A stretch of 64,000 bases of DNA from Bacillota bacterium (GCA_023511835.1 JAIMAT010000006.1:1-64000), one strand, 5' to 3'. Shown: positions 16,095 through 25,407, counted from the first letter of the stretch. The notes: generated from the sequence alone by a model not told the origin. Numbers and translations are program-made.

Positions 16095-17336
16095 ATGTCG
16101 GCTCCGACTTGGCTGGACGGCGGCGCCGGTTCCGCCGTCCTCCGTCATCGCATCGAGCGGACCGTCCTGGACGTCCTGGCCCGGTGGGGGTACCGCGGGG
16201 TGGAGACGCCGCTGCTCGAGGCGGTGGAGGAGAGCCTCGGCCCCGCGGCGGGCGAGGCGGGTCACCTGGGCGAGGAGGAGCGGTGGTTCGGGGCGGTCCG
16301 CCTGATGGACGGGGGAGGGCGCTCCTGGCGCCTCCGCTACGACGCCACCACGGCGCTCCTGCGGCGCGCCTCCGGCCTGCCCGGCTCCGGCGCGGGTCTC
16401 CGCCTTGCCTACGCCACCGCCGTGGTGCGGCGGGACGAGGAGGGCGAGCCGGTTGCTCTCGGGCAGGCGGGCGCCGAGTACCTGGGCGCCCCGGCTCCGC
16501 TGGGCGACGCGGAGGCGGTGGGAGCGGCCGTCGACGTGCTGCGGGCCCTGGGGCTGGGGCCCGCCCGCGTCGCCCTGGGCGATACGGCGCTGGTCGAGGA
16601 GCTGGAGCGGGCGGCGGGGCTGCCGGGGTCGGGCGAGGCGGGCGTGGCCACGCTCCTGGAGGCGCTGCGCGGCGGCGACCAGGTGCGCGCGGCCCGCCTC
16701 GACCGCGCCGGACTGGCCGGGTTGGGCGGCGGCCTGGCGCGGGCGCGTGAGCGGCTGCTGGCGGTGGGCGACGGAGGCGGGGAGCGCGACCGCTTCCTCG
16801 CGCTCCTGGAGCACCTGGCGGCGCTGGGACTGGGCGAGGCGCTGGAGGTGGACCTGCAGCTGGTGGGCCGCTGGCCGTACTACGAGGGGCCGGTCTTCGA
16901 GCTGACCGTCCCCGCCCAGGGGCAGCCGCTGGGCTACGGCGGCCGCTACCGGCTTCCCGGCGGCGGGCTGGGGGGCGTCGGTTTCGCGCTGGACGTCGAC
17001 CGCCTGGCGGCGCTTCTCAGCGGCCTCGCTCCCCGTCCCGAGGAAGCCTCCCCCGACGTGGTCGCCTTCCCCGCCGGGGCCCCGCCGGCGGCGGTCTGGC
17101 CGCGCCTGGCCGCGCTCCGGCGCGCGGGCTACGCGGTGGCGTTGGCGCCCGACGAGGTGACCGCCTTCCGCTGGGCGCGGGAGGCGGCGGAGGCCGGCGC
17201 CTCTCCCCGGCTCCTCCGTCTCGAGGCGGGCGGCGAGCGCTGGCTCGGCCGCCCGACGGCCGGCGAGGCGGAGCGGGGCGGGGCGCAAGGGGAGGCCGCC
17301 GGGGAGGGGGCGGGTGCATGGTCGCCGCGGCACTGA
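16095..17336 (+). CDS. hisZ: ATP phosphoribosyltransferase regulatory subunit
   Basis: A 413-residue histidyl-tRNA-synthetase paralogue lacking the anticodon-binding role. It forms a hetero-octamer with short HisG and makes it active and histidine-sensitive. HisRS-like segments include the motif-1 region (VLDVLARWGYRGVETPLLE), the motif-2 region (RLRYDATTALLRR, LRLAYATAVVR) and a C-terminal GGRYRLPGGGLGGVGFALDVDRL. It is first in the operon, just after the promoter and inverted repeat, with GAGGGG 8 nt before the ATG. It overlaps hisG by 19 bp. The class II catalytic residues are not fully conserved, as expected for HisZ. Confidence 0.9.
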   Translation: MSAPTWLDGGAGSAVLRHRIERTVLDVLARWGYRGVETPLLEAVEESLGPAAGEAGHLGEEERWFGAVRLMDGGGRSWRLRYDATTALLRRASGLPGSGAGLRLAYATAVVRRDEEGEPVALGQAGAEYLGAPAPLGDAEAVGAAVDVLRALGLGPARVALGDTALVEELERAAGLPGSGEAGVATLLEALRGGDQVRAARLDRAGLAGLGGGLARARERLLAVGDGGGERDRFLALLEHLAALGLGEALEVDLQLVGRWPYYEGPVFELTVPAQGQPLGYGGRYRLPGGGLGGVGFALDVDRLAALLSGLAPRPEEASPDVVAFPAGAPPAAVWPRLAALRRAGYAVALAPDEVTAFRWAREAAEAGASPRLLRLEAGGERWLGRPTAGEAERGGAQGEAAGEGAGAWSPRH

Positions 17337-18037
17337 GCGCGGGCGGGCCGCAGGCGGGCGAAGCGCTCCTCACGCTGGCGCTCCCCAAGGGTCGCCTGGC
17401 GGAGGAGGCGGCCGGCGCCCTGCGCGCCGGCGGCCTGGCGGTACCCGAAGGGACGGGAGAGCAGGAGCTGGTCCGGCTCCTGCCCGGCTCCGCCTTCGGC
17501 CGGGACCTGCGCCTGCTCTGGGTGCGGCCCTCCGACGTGCCCAGCTACGTCCGCGAGGGCGCGGCCGACGCCGGCATCACCGGCAAGGACGCGCTGGTCG
17601 AGGAGCCGCAGGGCGTCCTGGAGCGCCTGGACCTGGGCTTCGGGCGCTGCCGCATGGTGGTGGCCGTCCGCCGCGCGGAGGCCGGCCGCTGGCCGGAACT
17701 CCTGGAGGAGGCGGCGGCCGGACTGACCGTCGCCACCAAGTACCCGCGCCTGGCGCGGCGGCACTTCCTGGAGCGCCACGGGCTGAGGCCGCGGGTCCTG
17801 GAGTTGCGCGGCTCGGTGGAGGTGGCGGCCACGGTGGGCATGGCGGCGGCCGTCGTCGACCTGGTGCAGACCGGCGCCACCCTCCGCGCCAGCGGCCTCG
17901 TCGCCGTCGAGGAAGTCCTCCCCGTCAGCGCCCGCTGGATCGTCAACCCGGTCAGCCTGCGCTGGAAGCGCCCGCTCCTGGCCGAGCTGGAGCGCCGCCT
18001 GGGCGCGCGGGCCGCGGGGGAGGTGGCGGCCCGGTGA
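17318..18037 (+). CDS. hisG: ATP phosphoribosyltransferase catalytic subunit, short form
   Basis: The first enzyme of histidine synthesis (ATP + PRPP to phosphoribosyl-ATP). 239 residues, the short form that needs HisZ. Motifs: LALPKGRLAEEA at the N-terminus, VRPSDVPSYVREGAADAGITGKD, ATKYPRLARRHF, and the PRPP-binding region VEVAATVGMAAAVVDLVQTGATLRASGL. Overlaps hisZ by 19 bp and hisD by 4 bp (GTGA). Confidence 0.95.
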   Translation: MVAAALSAGGPQAGEALLTLALPKGRLAEEAAGALRAGGLAVPEGTGEQELVRLLPGSAFGRDLRLLWVRPSDVPSYVREGAADAGITGKDALVEEPQGVLERLDLGFGRCRMVVAVRRAEAGRWPELLEEAAAGLTVATKYPRLARRHFLERHGLRPRVLELRGSVEVAATVGMAAAVVDLVQTGATLRASGLVAVEEVLPVSARWIVNPVSLRWKRPLLAELERRLGARAAGEVAAR

Positions 18038-19380
18038 GCCCGGCGGAGGGGGTCGGCGCGGGCGCGGCGGTCGACCTCCGCGCCGGCGTCGCCCGCATCC
18101 TCGAAGAGGTGCGGGCCGAAGGCGACGCGGCCGTCCGCCGCTGGGCCGACCGCCTGGACGGGCTGGGCGGGGCGCCCTTCGAGCTGAGCGAGGAGGAGCG
18201 CGCCCGCGGCGAGCGCGAGGCGGCGCCCGAGGCGGTGGCGGCGCTGGAGCTGGCGGCGGCGCGCATCGAGGCGGCCGCCCGCGCCCAGCGCCAGGCGCTG
18301 CAGGACGCCGTCTGGGCGGACGGGGCGGGGAACCTCTGCCGCTTCCGCTGGCTCCCGGTGGAGCGCGTCGGCATCTACGTCCCGGGGGGGCGCGCCCGCT
18401 ACCCGTCGACGGTGCTGATGGCGGCGATCCCGGCGCGGGTGGCCGGGGTGCGCTCCTGCTTCCTGACCACGCCGGTGCGCGGAGGGGGCCTACCCGATCC
18501 GCTGGTGCTGGTGGCGGCGCGCCTGGCGGGCGTGGAGCGGGTCTTCCGCCTGGGGGGCGCGCAGGCGGTGGCCGCCCTGGCCCTCGGAACCCAGAGCGTG
18601 CCCCGCGTCGACCTGGTGGTGGGTCCGGGCAACGCCTGGGTGACCGAGGCGAAGCGGCAGCTCTACGGCGAGGTGGGCCTGGACGGCCTGGCGGGCCCGA
18701 GCGAGGTTCTGGTGGTGCTGGACGAGCCCCGCTGGGCGGAGCTGGCGGCGCTGGAGCTCCTCCAGCAGGCGGAGCATGACCCGGCGGCGCGCGTCTTCGC
18801 CCTGGCCGCCGGCGCCCTCGCCTTCGAGACAGCCACGGCGGTGGGGCGGGCGCTGGCCGGGCGGCTTCCCTCCGTCCCCCGGCGGGAGGTGGTCGAGGCG
18901 GCCCTCTCGAGCTCGACCGCCCAGCTGCCGCGCCTCCTCGGCCGGGCCGAGAGGCTCGACCGGCCGGTGGCCGCCCTGCCCGCGGAAGAGGAGGCGCTGG
19001 CCGCCGTCGCCCGCATCGCGCCCGAGCACCTGGTGCTGCTGATGGAGGAGGGCGCGGCCAGGGCCTGGGCGGAGCGCGTGCGGACGGCCGGGGCGGTCTT
19101 CGTCGGCCCCTGGTCGCCGGTGGCGGCGGGCGACTACAGCGGCGGCACGAACCACATCCTCCCCACCGGCGGCACGGCCCGCTGGGCGAGCGGGCTGGGC
19201 GTCCACACCTTCCTGCGCCTGCAGCAGGAGTTCGCCGGCAGCCCGGCCGGGCTCTCCGCCTGGGCGGGGGCGGCGGTCCGGCTGGCCAGGGCGGAGGGCC
19301 TGGAGAACCACGCGCGGAGCGCCGAGGCTCGCCTGGAGCACCTGGCCGGAGCGGGGGCGGGCGGGGGAGACGGGGCGTGA
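18034..19380 (+). CDS. hisD: Histidinol dehydrogenase
   Basis: A 448-residue zinc enzyme oxidising L-histidinol to L-histidine in two NAD-dependent steps, the end of the pathway. Conserved segments: RVGIYVPGGRARYPSTVLM, RLGGAQAVAALA, VDLVVGPGNAWVTEAKRQ, GLAGPSEVLVV, QAEHDP (zinc ligands), ARIAPEHLVLL and DYSGGTNHILPT. The GTG start at 18034 overlaps the hisG stop (GTGA); the open frame extends far upstream but only as a shadow of hisG. Confidence 0.95.
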   Translation: MSPAEGVGAGAAVDLRAGVARILEEVRAEGDAAVRRWADRLDGLGGAPFELSEEERARGEREAAPEAVAALELAAARIEAAARAQRQALQDAVWADGAGNLCRFRWLPVERVGIYVPGGRARYPSTVLMAAIPARVAGVRSCFLTTPVRGGGLPDPLVLVAARLAGVERVFRLGGAQAVAALALGTQSVPRVDLVVGPGNAWVTEAKRQLYGEVGLDGLAGPSEVLVVLDEPRWAELAALELLQQAEHDPAARVFALAAGALAFETATAVGRALAGRLPSVPRREVVEAALSSSTAQLPRLLGRAERLDRPVAALPAEEEALAAVARIAPEHLVLLMEEGAARAWAERVRTAGAVFVGPWSPVAAGDYSGGTNHILPTGGTARWASGLGVHTFLRLQQEFAGSPAGLSAWAGAAVRLARAEGLENHARSAEARLEHLAGAGAGGGDGA

Positions 19381-20453
19381 GAGGCGTGGAGAGGCTGGAG
19401 CTGGACCGGAACGAGAACCCCTACCCCTGGCCGGAGGAGTGGCTCGCCGAGCTGGCGCGGCGGCTGGCGGCGCACGGGCTCGGCCGCTACCCGCGACGGC
19501 GGGGGGAGCTGGAGGCGGCGCTCGCCCGCTACGGCCGAGAGAGCGCCTCGCCGCCGCCCACCGGCGAGCTGGCTGTGCTGGCCACCAACGGCTCGGACGA
19601 GGCGCTCCTGGCGGCGGTGCTGGCGTTCACCCGGCCCGGGGAGGCGGTGGTCTACCTGGAGCCCGGCTTCGCCATGTACCCTCAGGCGGCGGAGGTGACC
19701 GGGAGGCGGGCGCGGCCGGTGCCGCTGGGAGAGCGCTGGGAGGTGGACGCGGCGGCGCTCCGGGCGGCGCTGGCGGAGGAGCGGGCGGCGGGCCGGGAGG
19801 TGCTGGCCTTCCTCTGCCGGCCGAACAACCCCACCGGCAACCTCTGGCCGCTGGAGGCGGTGGAGGCGGCCGCCGCCACGGGCGCCTGGGTGCTGGTCGA
19901 CGAGGCCTACTTCGAGTTTGCGGGAGAGAGCGCGCTCGGGCTGGTGGACCGGTACCCGCGCCTCCTGGTCAGCCGAACCCTCTCCAAGGCCTTCGGCCTG
20001 GCCGGCCTCCGGCTGGGCTACGTGCTGGGCCGGCCGGAGGCGGTGGAGCGCCTGCGCGCGTCGCTGGCGCCCTACACGGTCAACGCCGCCGCCGTCGAGG
20101 CCGGGCTCATGCTGCTGGAGCGCGAGCGTCTCGGGGTGGTGGCGGGCTGGCGGCAGGCGATCGTCGCCGAGCGGGAGCGGCTGGCGGCGGAGCTCGGGCG
20201 GATCCCGGGGCTGGCGGTGGCGCCGAGCGCGGCCAACTTCCTCCTCTTCGAGGTCGACCCGCGCCGGAGCGGTTGGGAGGCGCGGTCGCTCTGGCGGGCG
20301 CTGGACCGGCGCGGGGTGGCGCTCCGCTACTTCGGCGACCAGGTGCCTCGTCTGGAGCGGGCGCTCCGCTGGAGCGTCGGGCGGCCGGACGAGGACGAGC
20401 GGGCGTTGGCGCTGCTGCGGGAGCTGGTGGGCGCGCGGGAGGCGACGGCATGA
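19377..20453 (+). CDS. hisC: Histidinol-phosphate aminotransferase
   Basis: A 358-residue PLP fold type I aminotransferase converting imidazole-acetol phosphate to histidinol phosphate. Visible: LDRNENPYPWPEE near the N-terminus, CRPNNPTGN, VDEAYFEF, the PLP lysine in SRTLSKAFGLAGLRLGY, and the C-terminal arginine region LRWSVGRPDED. GTG start overlapping hisD by 4 bp; the ATGA overlap with hisB follows. Confidence 0.94.
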   Translation: MRGVERLELDRNENPYPWPEEWLAELARRLAAHGLGRYPRRRGELEAALARYGRESASPPPTGELAVLATNGSDEALLAAVLAFTRPGEAVVYLEPGFAMYPQAAEVTGRRARPVPLGERWEVDAAALRAALAEERAAGREVLAFLCRPNNPTGNLWPLEAVEAAAATGAWVLVDEAYFEFAGESALGLVDRYPRLLVSRTLSKAFGLAGLRLGYVLGRPEAVERLRASLAPYTVNAAAVEAGLMLLERERLGVVAGWRQAIVAERERLAAELGRIPGLAVAPSAANFLLFEVDPRRSGWEARSLWRALDRRGVALRYFGDQVPRLERALRWSVGRPDEDERALALLRELVGAREATA

Positions 20454-21079
20454 GCGGAGAGGCGAGCGGCGCTCCGGCGGGCGGCCCGGCGGCCCGGCGG
20501 GCGACGGTGGAGCGGGCGACGCGGGAGACGCGGATCCGCCTCGGGATCGGGCTCGACGGGAGCGGCAGCGCCGTCCTGCGCACCGGGCTCCCCTTCTTCG
20601 AGCACCTCCTCGACGCCTTCGCCCGCCACGGCCTCTTCGACCTGGAGGTGGAGGCCGAGGGCGACATGGAGGTGGACGCCCACCACACGGTGGAGGACGT
20701 CGGCCTCTGCCTGGGGCGGGCGCTGGAGCAAGCGCTGGGCGACCACGCCGGCATCCGCCGCTTCGGCTGGGCGGCGCTCCCCATGGACGAGACGCTGGTG
20801 CTGGCGGCCGTCGACCTCTCCGGCCGTCCCCTGCTCGACTGGCGGGTGGAGGTGACCTCCCGCGCCTTCGGCCTCTTCCACACCGACCTGGCGGCCGAGT
20901 TCTGGCGTGCGGTCGCTTCCGAGGGGCGCCTGACGCTCCATCTCCGCACGCTGGCGGGCTCCCAGCCGCACCACGTGCTCGAGGCCACTTGGAAGGCGGC
21001 GGCGCTCGCCCTCCGCCAAGCGGTCGAGTTCGACCCCCGCCGGCGGGGGATCCCCTCCACCAAGGGGCGGATCGGTTGA
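20450..21079 (+). CDS. hisB: Imidazoleglycerol-phosphate dehydratase
   Basis: A 209-residue monofunctional dehydratase (no phosphatase domain). Metal-binding motifs DAHHTVEDVG and SQPHHVLEATWKA are present, with PFFEHLLDAFARHG and GIPSTKGRIG at the end. The ATG at 20450 overlaps hisC (ATGA). No histidinol-phosphatase gene is found in this window, so that step must be encoded elsewhere. Confidence 0.95.
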   Translation: MSGEASGAPAGGPAARRATVERATRETRIRLGIGLDGSGSAVLRTGLPFFEHLLDAFARHGLFDLEVEAEGDMEVDAHHTVEDVGLCLGRALEQALGDHAGIRRFGWAALPMDETLVLAAVDLSGRPLLDWRVEVTSRAFGLFHTDLAAEFWRAVASEGRLTLHLRTLAGSQPHHVLEATWKAAALALRQAVEFDPRRRGIPSTKGRIG

Positions 21080-21083
21080 GGAG

Positions 21084-21755
21084 GTGGCGCCTCTGTCCAT
21101 CGCGGTGATCGACTACGGCGTCGGCAACCTGTTCAGCCTGGGCGCCGCGCTGGACGCGGTGGGCGCGCGCTGGCGCCTGGTGGACGTGGCCGGGCCCGGC
21201 GCGCCCGCCCGGCTGGCGGAGGCCGACGGCCTTCTCCTCCCCGGCGTCGGCGCCTTCGGACCTGCCATGGAGCGTCTCCGCGAGACCGGCGTGGCCGAGA
21301 GCCTCCGTCGCCTGGCTGGGGAGGGCATGCCCCTCCTCGGCATCTGCCTCGGCTTCCAGCTGCTCTTCGACGGCTCCGAGGAAGGCGCCCCCGACCCCGA
21401 CCGGCCGCTGCCCGGGCTCGGTCTCCTCCCCGGCGTCGTCCGCCGGCTGCCGCCCGGCGACCCGGTGCCGCACGTGGGCTGGAACCCGGTGCTCTGGGAG
21501 GGCGAGCCGCCCGACCCCCTCCTCGGCGCCGAGCCCGGCGAGCCCTTCTACTTCGTGCACGGCTACGCGGTCGCCGTCGGGGGAGACGGCCGCCGGTCGG
21601 ACGGCCTCCGCTGGGCCTGGGCGGAGTACAACGGCCTGCGCCTGGCGGCCGCCGCCTCGCGCGGCAACCTCTGGGGCAGCCAGTTTCACCCGGAGAAGAG
21701 CGGGACCGCCGGCCTCGCCCTCCTCGCACGCTTCGCGGGGCGGTGCGGATGCTGA
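21084..21755 (+). CDS. hisH: Imidazole glycerol phosphate synthase glutaminase subunit
   Basis: A 223-residue class I glutamine amidotransferase supplying ammonia to HisF. Motifs: [12 protein letters not shown], the oxyanion region [11 protein letters not shown], nucleophile Cys in [19 protein letters not shown], and the catalytic His-Glu in [12 protein letters not shown] start, 4 bp after hisB; overlaps hisA by 13 bp. Confidence 0.95.
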   Translation: MAPLSIAVIDYGVGNLFSLGAALDAVGARWRLVDVAGPGAPARLAEADGLLLPGVGAFGPAMERLRETGVAESLRRLAGEGMPLLGICLGFQLLFDGSEEGAPDPDRPLPGLGLLPGVVRRLPPGDPVPHVGWNPVLWEGEPPDPLLGAEPGEPFYFVHGYAVAVGGDGRRSDGLRWAWAEYNGLRLAAAASRGNLWGSQFHPEKSGTAGLALLARFAGRCGC

Positions 21756-22456
21756 TCGTCCCCGCCCTGGACCTGCTCGGCGGACGGGTGGTCCGCCTGG
21801 AGCAGGGCGATTTCGGCCGCAGGCTCCTCGACCTCGACCCGCTGGAGGCGGCGCGGCGCTGGGTGGCGGAGGGCGCCCGGCGCCTGCACGTGGTCGACCT
21901 GGACGGCGCGCGGCAGGGACGCCCGGCGCAGCTGGAGCTGGTGGCACGCATCGCCGCCCTGGGCGTCCCCGTCGAACTGGGCGGCGGTCTGCGCGGCCTC
22001 GAGGACGTGGCCGCCGCCTTCGCCGCCGGCGCCTGGCGGGCGGTCCTGGGTACCGCGGCGGTCCGCCACCCGGAGCTGCTGGCGGCGGCGCTGGAGCGCT
22101 GGGGCCCCGGGCGGGTGACGGCGCAGCTCGACCTGCGCGCCGGGCGCCCCGCCACCGCCGGCTGGCGGGAGGAGGAGCCGCTCGACCCGCGCCGCCTCCT
22201 CCGCCGCTGGCAGGAAGCGGGTCTTCGCGAGGTGCTCCTCAGCGACGCCTCCCGCGACGGCACCTTGGCCGGCTTCGACCCCGCCCCCTACCTGGCCGTC
22301 CTTCCGCCGGACCTGGCCTGGTGGGCGGCGGGCGGCCTGGCGGGCCCTCGGGACCTGGAGCGGGCGGCCCCCCTGGAGGAGCGGGGCCTGCGCGGGCTGA
22401 TCGTCGGCCGCGCCCTCTACGAGGGGCGGATCCGGTTGGGAGGCGAGAGGACGTGA
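21743..22456 (+). CDS. hisA: ProFAR isomerase (HisA)
   Basis: A 237-residue (beta-alpha)8 barrel isomerising ProFAR to PRFAR. The catalytic Asp is in the N-terminal strand ([15 protein letters not shown]), the second in [10 protein letters not shown]; phosphate loops are ELGGGLRG and [11 protein letters not shown] start inside the end of hisH; overlaps hisFIE by 4 bp. Confidence 0.93.
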   Translation: MRMLIVPALDLLGGRVVRLEQGDFGRRLLDLDPLEAARRWVAEGARRLHVVDLDGARQGRPAQLELVARIAALGVPVELGGGLRGLEDVAAAFAAGAWRAVLGTAAVRHPELLAAALERWGPGRVTAQLDLRAGRPATAGWREEEPLDPRRLLRRWQEAGLREVLLSDASRDGTLAGFDPAPYLAVLPPDLAWWAAGGLAGPRDLERAAPLEERGLRGLIVGRALYEGRIRLGGERT

Positions 22457-23997
22457 GCTGGTACCGGCGCGTCATCCCCTGCCTGGACGTGCGCGACGGC
22501 CGCGTGGTGAAGGGCGTCCGCTTCGAGAACCTGCGCGACGCGGGCGATCCCGCCGAGCTGGCCGCCCGCTACGGCGAGGAAGGGGCGGACGAGGTGGTCT
22601 TCCTGGACGTCGACGCCTCCCGGCAAGGCCGCGGCCCGCTGCTGGAGGCGGTGCGCCGCACCGCCCGCCGCCTCTTCGTCCCCCTGGCGGTGGGCGGCGG
22701 CGTCCGCGACCTGGAGGACGTGGCCGACCTCCTCCGCGCCGGCGCCGACAAGGTATCGGTCAACACCGCCGCCGTCCGCCACCCGGAGCTGATCGAGCGC
22801 GCCTCCCGCCGCTTCGGCGCCCAGTGCGTGGTGGTGGCGGTGGACGCGCGGCCGGCGCCGCCGGGCTCCGGCTTCCGCTGGGAAGTGGTGGTGGAGGGCG
22901 GGAGCCGGCCCACGGGTCTGGACGCCGTCGCCTGGGCCGAGGAAGCCGTCCGGCGCGGCGCCGGCGAGATCCTGCTCACCTCGGTGGCGCGGGACGGCAC
23001 CGGCGAGGGCTTCGACCTGGAGCTGGTGGAGGCGGTGGCCGGGCGCGTGCCGGTCCCCGTCATCGCCTCGGGCGGCGCCGGGCGGGCGGAGGACTTCGTC
23101 GAGCTCTTCCGCCGCACGCGGGCGGCCGCGGCGCTGGCGGCCTCGCGCTTCCACTACGGGGGCATGAGCCTCGCCGAGGTGAAGGCCGCGCTCGAGGCGG
23201 CCGGCATCCCCGTCCGCCCGGCCCCGGCACGCCCGGCGAGCGCCCCCGCGGCGGCCGCCGCGGGGGCCGGCCTTCCCCTCGCCGGCGGCCGGGCGCGGCC
23301 GGTCGACCCCGGCGCCGTCCGCTGGGACGAGCGCGGCCTCTGCCCCGTGGTGGTCCAGGAGGCCGACAGCGGCCGCCTCCTGATGCTCGCCTGGGCCGAC
23401 CGGGAGGCGCTCCGCAGGACGCTGGAGGAGGGCCGCGCCTGGTTCTGGAGCCGCTCGCGCGGGCGCCTCTGGAGGAAGGGCGAGGGCTCGGGCCACGAGC
23501 AGCGCGTGCTGGAAGTCTCCATGGACTGCGACGGCGACGCGCTCCTCTACCGCGTGCTGCCGCAGGGGCCGGCCTGCCACCTGGGCACGCCCAGCTGCTG
23601 GGGCGACCCGCCCGCCACATGGCTGGACGACCTGGAACGCCTGCTCGACGCCCGCCTGCGCGACCTCCCGCCCGGCTCCTACGTGGCCGGCCTGGCCCGG
23701 CGTGGAGCCGCGCGGCTCCGCCAGAAGGTGGGCGAGGAGGCGGTGGAGGTGGTGCTGGCCGCGGCGGAAGGGCGCCGGCGACTGGTGGAGGAGGGGGCCG
23801 ACCTGCTCTTCCACCTCCTCCTGCTCCTCCGCTCAGAGGGCGTCGCCTGGTCGGAGCTGCTGGCCGAGCTGCGACAGCGCCACCCGCTGGCGGCGCGCAC
23901 GGCGGAGGGCGCGAGGCCTCTCCCCGCGGCGCCGGAGCGCGACGCGGGATATGATCAGGAGGGGGCGCCTGGGAGGTTGGCGGGTACGGCGGGCTGA
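22453..23997 (+). CDS. hisF: Trifunctional fusion HisF-HisI-HisE: IGP synthase cyclase, PRA-CH and PRA-PPH
   Basis: One uninterrupted 514-residue frame. Residues 1-255 are a complete HisF barrel: Asp in [30 protein letters not shown] and IASGGAG. An Ala/Pro/Gly linker (about 256-283) leads to HisI (about 284-383), with [16 protein letters not shown], the metal-site [12 protein letters not shown] and [10 protein letters not shown]. HisE (about 390-478) has [16 protein letters not shown] and [14 protein letters not shown], and a tail of about 36 residues. HisI-HisE fusions are common; attachment to HisF is unusual. The fusion performs steps 2, 3 and 5 while HisA, step 4, is separate. GTG start overlapping hisA. 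Confidence 0.92.
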   Translation: MSWYRRVIPCLDVRDGRVVKGVRFENLRDAGDPAELAARYGEEGADEVVFLDVDASRQGRGPLLEAVRRTARRLFVPLAVGGGVRDLEDVADLLRAGADKVSVNTAAVRHPELIERASRRFGAQCVVVAVDARPAPPGSGFRWEVVVEGGSRPTGLDAVAWAEEAVRRGAGEILLTSVARDGTGEGFDLELVEAVAGRVPVPVIASGGAGRAEDFVELFRRTRAAAALAASRFHYGGMSLAEVKAALEAAGIPVRPAPARPASAPAAAAAGAGLPLAGGRARPVDPGAVRWDERGLCPVVVQEADSGRLLMLAWADREALRRTLEEGRAWFWSRSRGRLWRKGEGSGHEQRVLEVSMDCDGDALLYRVLPQGPACHLGTPSCWGDPPATWLDDLERLLDARLRDLPPGSYVAGLARRGAARLRQKVGEEAVEVVLAAAEGRRRLVEEGADLLFHLLLLLRSEGVAWSELLAELRQRHPLAARTAEGARPLPAAPERDAGYDQEGAPGRLAGTAG

Positions 23998-24655
23998 GGT
24001 ATCGTGGGTCCGAGCCGCGACCGGCGGTCGGGCGGTAGGTCGCCGCCATCGCGCCGTACCCGCACGGACGGCGTCGAGGGAGGGATCGGCTACGAGGGCG
24101 AGCGCACTCAGTCTTTACGACCAGTTGAAGAACTGGGTCCTGGCCTCGGTGGAGGACCAGTTGGCCCTCAGTGGCCGTGTGATGGAGTCGATCGGCCTCG
24201 ACACCTACGAGCGCGAGTTCGACTGCTACGTCCGCCTGCCGGGACAGCCCGAGGACGACTACACCCTGACCGGCGAGATCCGCTTCTGGGTCAACGTGCT
24301 GGACGAGATGGCGGCTCAGGGCGACGAGGAGCCGCTGGAGGAGCAGCCGCTGGTCATCGAGACCACCATCACCATCTCCCAGGAGCGGCTGGGCCCCAGC
24401 GCGGTGGCCATGTGGGAGCGCGTCTCCGCCGAGCTGAACGCCGCCCATGCCGACCGAGCACACCTCAGCCTGATGCAGCGCTACGACGCGGGCAGCTTCG
24501 ACCCCGCCGAGGCCGAGGCCCAGATCGTCGCCGAATGGGTGCGGGACCCCGACTCCATCAACGAGACCTACGTCCACGAAGTGATCAGCACCTTCGCCGA
24601 GATCCTGCGCCTGCTGGACGAGGAGTACCCGCTGCCCGAGGATCCGGGCGAGTGA
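23951..24655 (+). CDS. Hypothetical acidic protein between hisFIE and lipB (start uncertain)
   Basis: The last 180 or so residues are clearly a real acidic protein ([85 protein letters not shown]). No family is recognised. The only in-frame ATG is at 23951, inside the end of hisFIE, and the 55 residues from there are an improbable Arg-rich stretch. A good GGGAGGG at about 24079 has no ATG, GTG or TTG at the right distance; a TTG at 24125 lies inside the conserved-looking part. A non-standard start or a sequence error near 24090-24115 is likely. Its stop overlaps a GTG in front of lipB. Confidence 0.65.
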   Translation: MIRRGRLGGWRVRRAEVSWVRAATGGRAVGRRHRAVPARTASREGSATRASALSLYDQLKNWVLASVEDQLALSGRVMESIGLDTYEREFDCYVRLPGQPEDDYTLTGEIRFWVNVLDEMAAQGDEEPLEEQPLVIETTITISQERLGPSAVAMWERVSAELNAAHADRAHLSLMQRYDAGSFDPAEAEAQIVAEWVRDPDSINETYVHEVISTFAEILRLLDEEYPLPEDPGE

Positions 24656-24657
24656 CC

Positions 24658-25398
24658 ATGGCCGCGGGCGTGGCCTGGTGGGTCCGGCTGGAGGAGCCTC
24701 GCCCCTACCGGCCGGTCTGGACGCTGCAACAGCGCGTCCACGCGGCCCGGGTGGCGGGTGCCCTGCCGGACGTCCTGCTCCTCCTGGAGCACCGCCCGGT
24801 GGTGACGCTGGGGCGGGCGGGCGGCGCCGACCACCTGCTGCTGGCGCGGGAGGAGTTCGCCCGCCGCGGGGTGGAGCTGGTGGAGTCCGACCGCGGCGGC
24901 GACGTCACCTACCACGGGCCGGGGCAGCTGGTGGCCTACTTCCTCGCGGGCCTGGAGACGGTGGAGGGCGACGTGGCGCGCCTGGTCCGCCAGGTGGAGG
25001 AGGTGGCCATCCGCGTGGCGGCCCGCTTCGGCGTCCGGGCCGCTCGCTGGCCCGGTTACCCCGGCGCCTGGTGCGGCCCCGCGAAGCTGGCCGCCGTCGG
25101 CATGCGCATTCGCGAAGGCGTCAGCCTGCACGGGATGGCGCTCAACGTGGAGAACGACCTGGAACCCTTCGGCTGGATCATCCCCTGCGGCATCGAGGGC
25201 CACGGCGCCACCTCGCTTCGTCGCGAGAGCGGGCGGCCGGTGAGGCTGGATGAGGTGGTGCCGGTCTTCGTGGCCGAGGCGGAGAGCGTCTTCGGCTGGC
25301 AGCTCCTGGCCCGGCGCGAGGAGGAGCTCGAGGCGGCGCTGGCCGCCTTCGAGGCAGCCGCCGCCGGGGCGGTGGACAGGGCGGGCGGCGGGTGCTAG
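24658..25398 (+). CDS. lipB: Octanoyl-[acyl-carrier-protein]:protein octanoyltransferase
   Basis: A 246-residue enzyme moving octanoyl groups from ACP to lipoyl domains in lipoate synthesis. Motifs: LLLEHRPVVTLGR, DRGGDVTYHGPGQLVAYF, the catalytic Lys in GPAKLAAVGMRI, GMALNVENDL, and the acyl-thioester Cys in IIPCGIEG. Start ATG 24658 or the in-frame GTG 24652 overlapping the previous stop (GTGA). No lipA is adjacent. Confidence 0.93.
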   Translation: MAAGVAWWVRLEEPRPYRPVWTLQQRVHAARVAGALPDVLLLLEHRPVVTLGRAGGADHLLLAREEFARRGVELVESDRGGDVTYHGPGQLVAYFLAGLETVEGDVARLVRQVEEVAIRVAARFGVRAARWPGYPGAWCGPAKLAAVGMRIREGVSLHGMALNVENDLEPFGWIIPCGIEGHGATSLRRESGRPVRLDEVVPVFVAEAESVFGWQLLARREEELEAALAAFEAAAAGAVDRAGGGC

Positions 25399-25401
25399 AG
25401 T
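25373..25401 (+). promoter_or_regulatory. Promoter of the uracil permease gene
   Basis: TGGACA (25373-25378), a 17-bp spacer and TAGAGT (25396-25401); the -10 overlaps the lipB stop codon. Predicted transcription start near 25408, exactly at the first base of a small 5' hairpin (GGTCGG-AAT-CCGACC). Confidence 0.6.
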
Positions 25402-25407
25402 GGGTCC

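Noticed and set aside
17314-18033. N-terminal 240 codons of the open frame leading into hisD
   Set aside because: They overlap hisG in another frame and have no HisD homology; hisD starts at the GTG at 18034.
19134-21947. 937-codon minus-strand open frame opposite hisC-hisB-hisH
   Set aside because: Low-complexity Arg/Pro/Gly composition and entirely antisense to conserved his genes.
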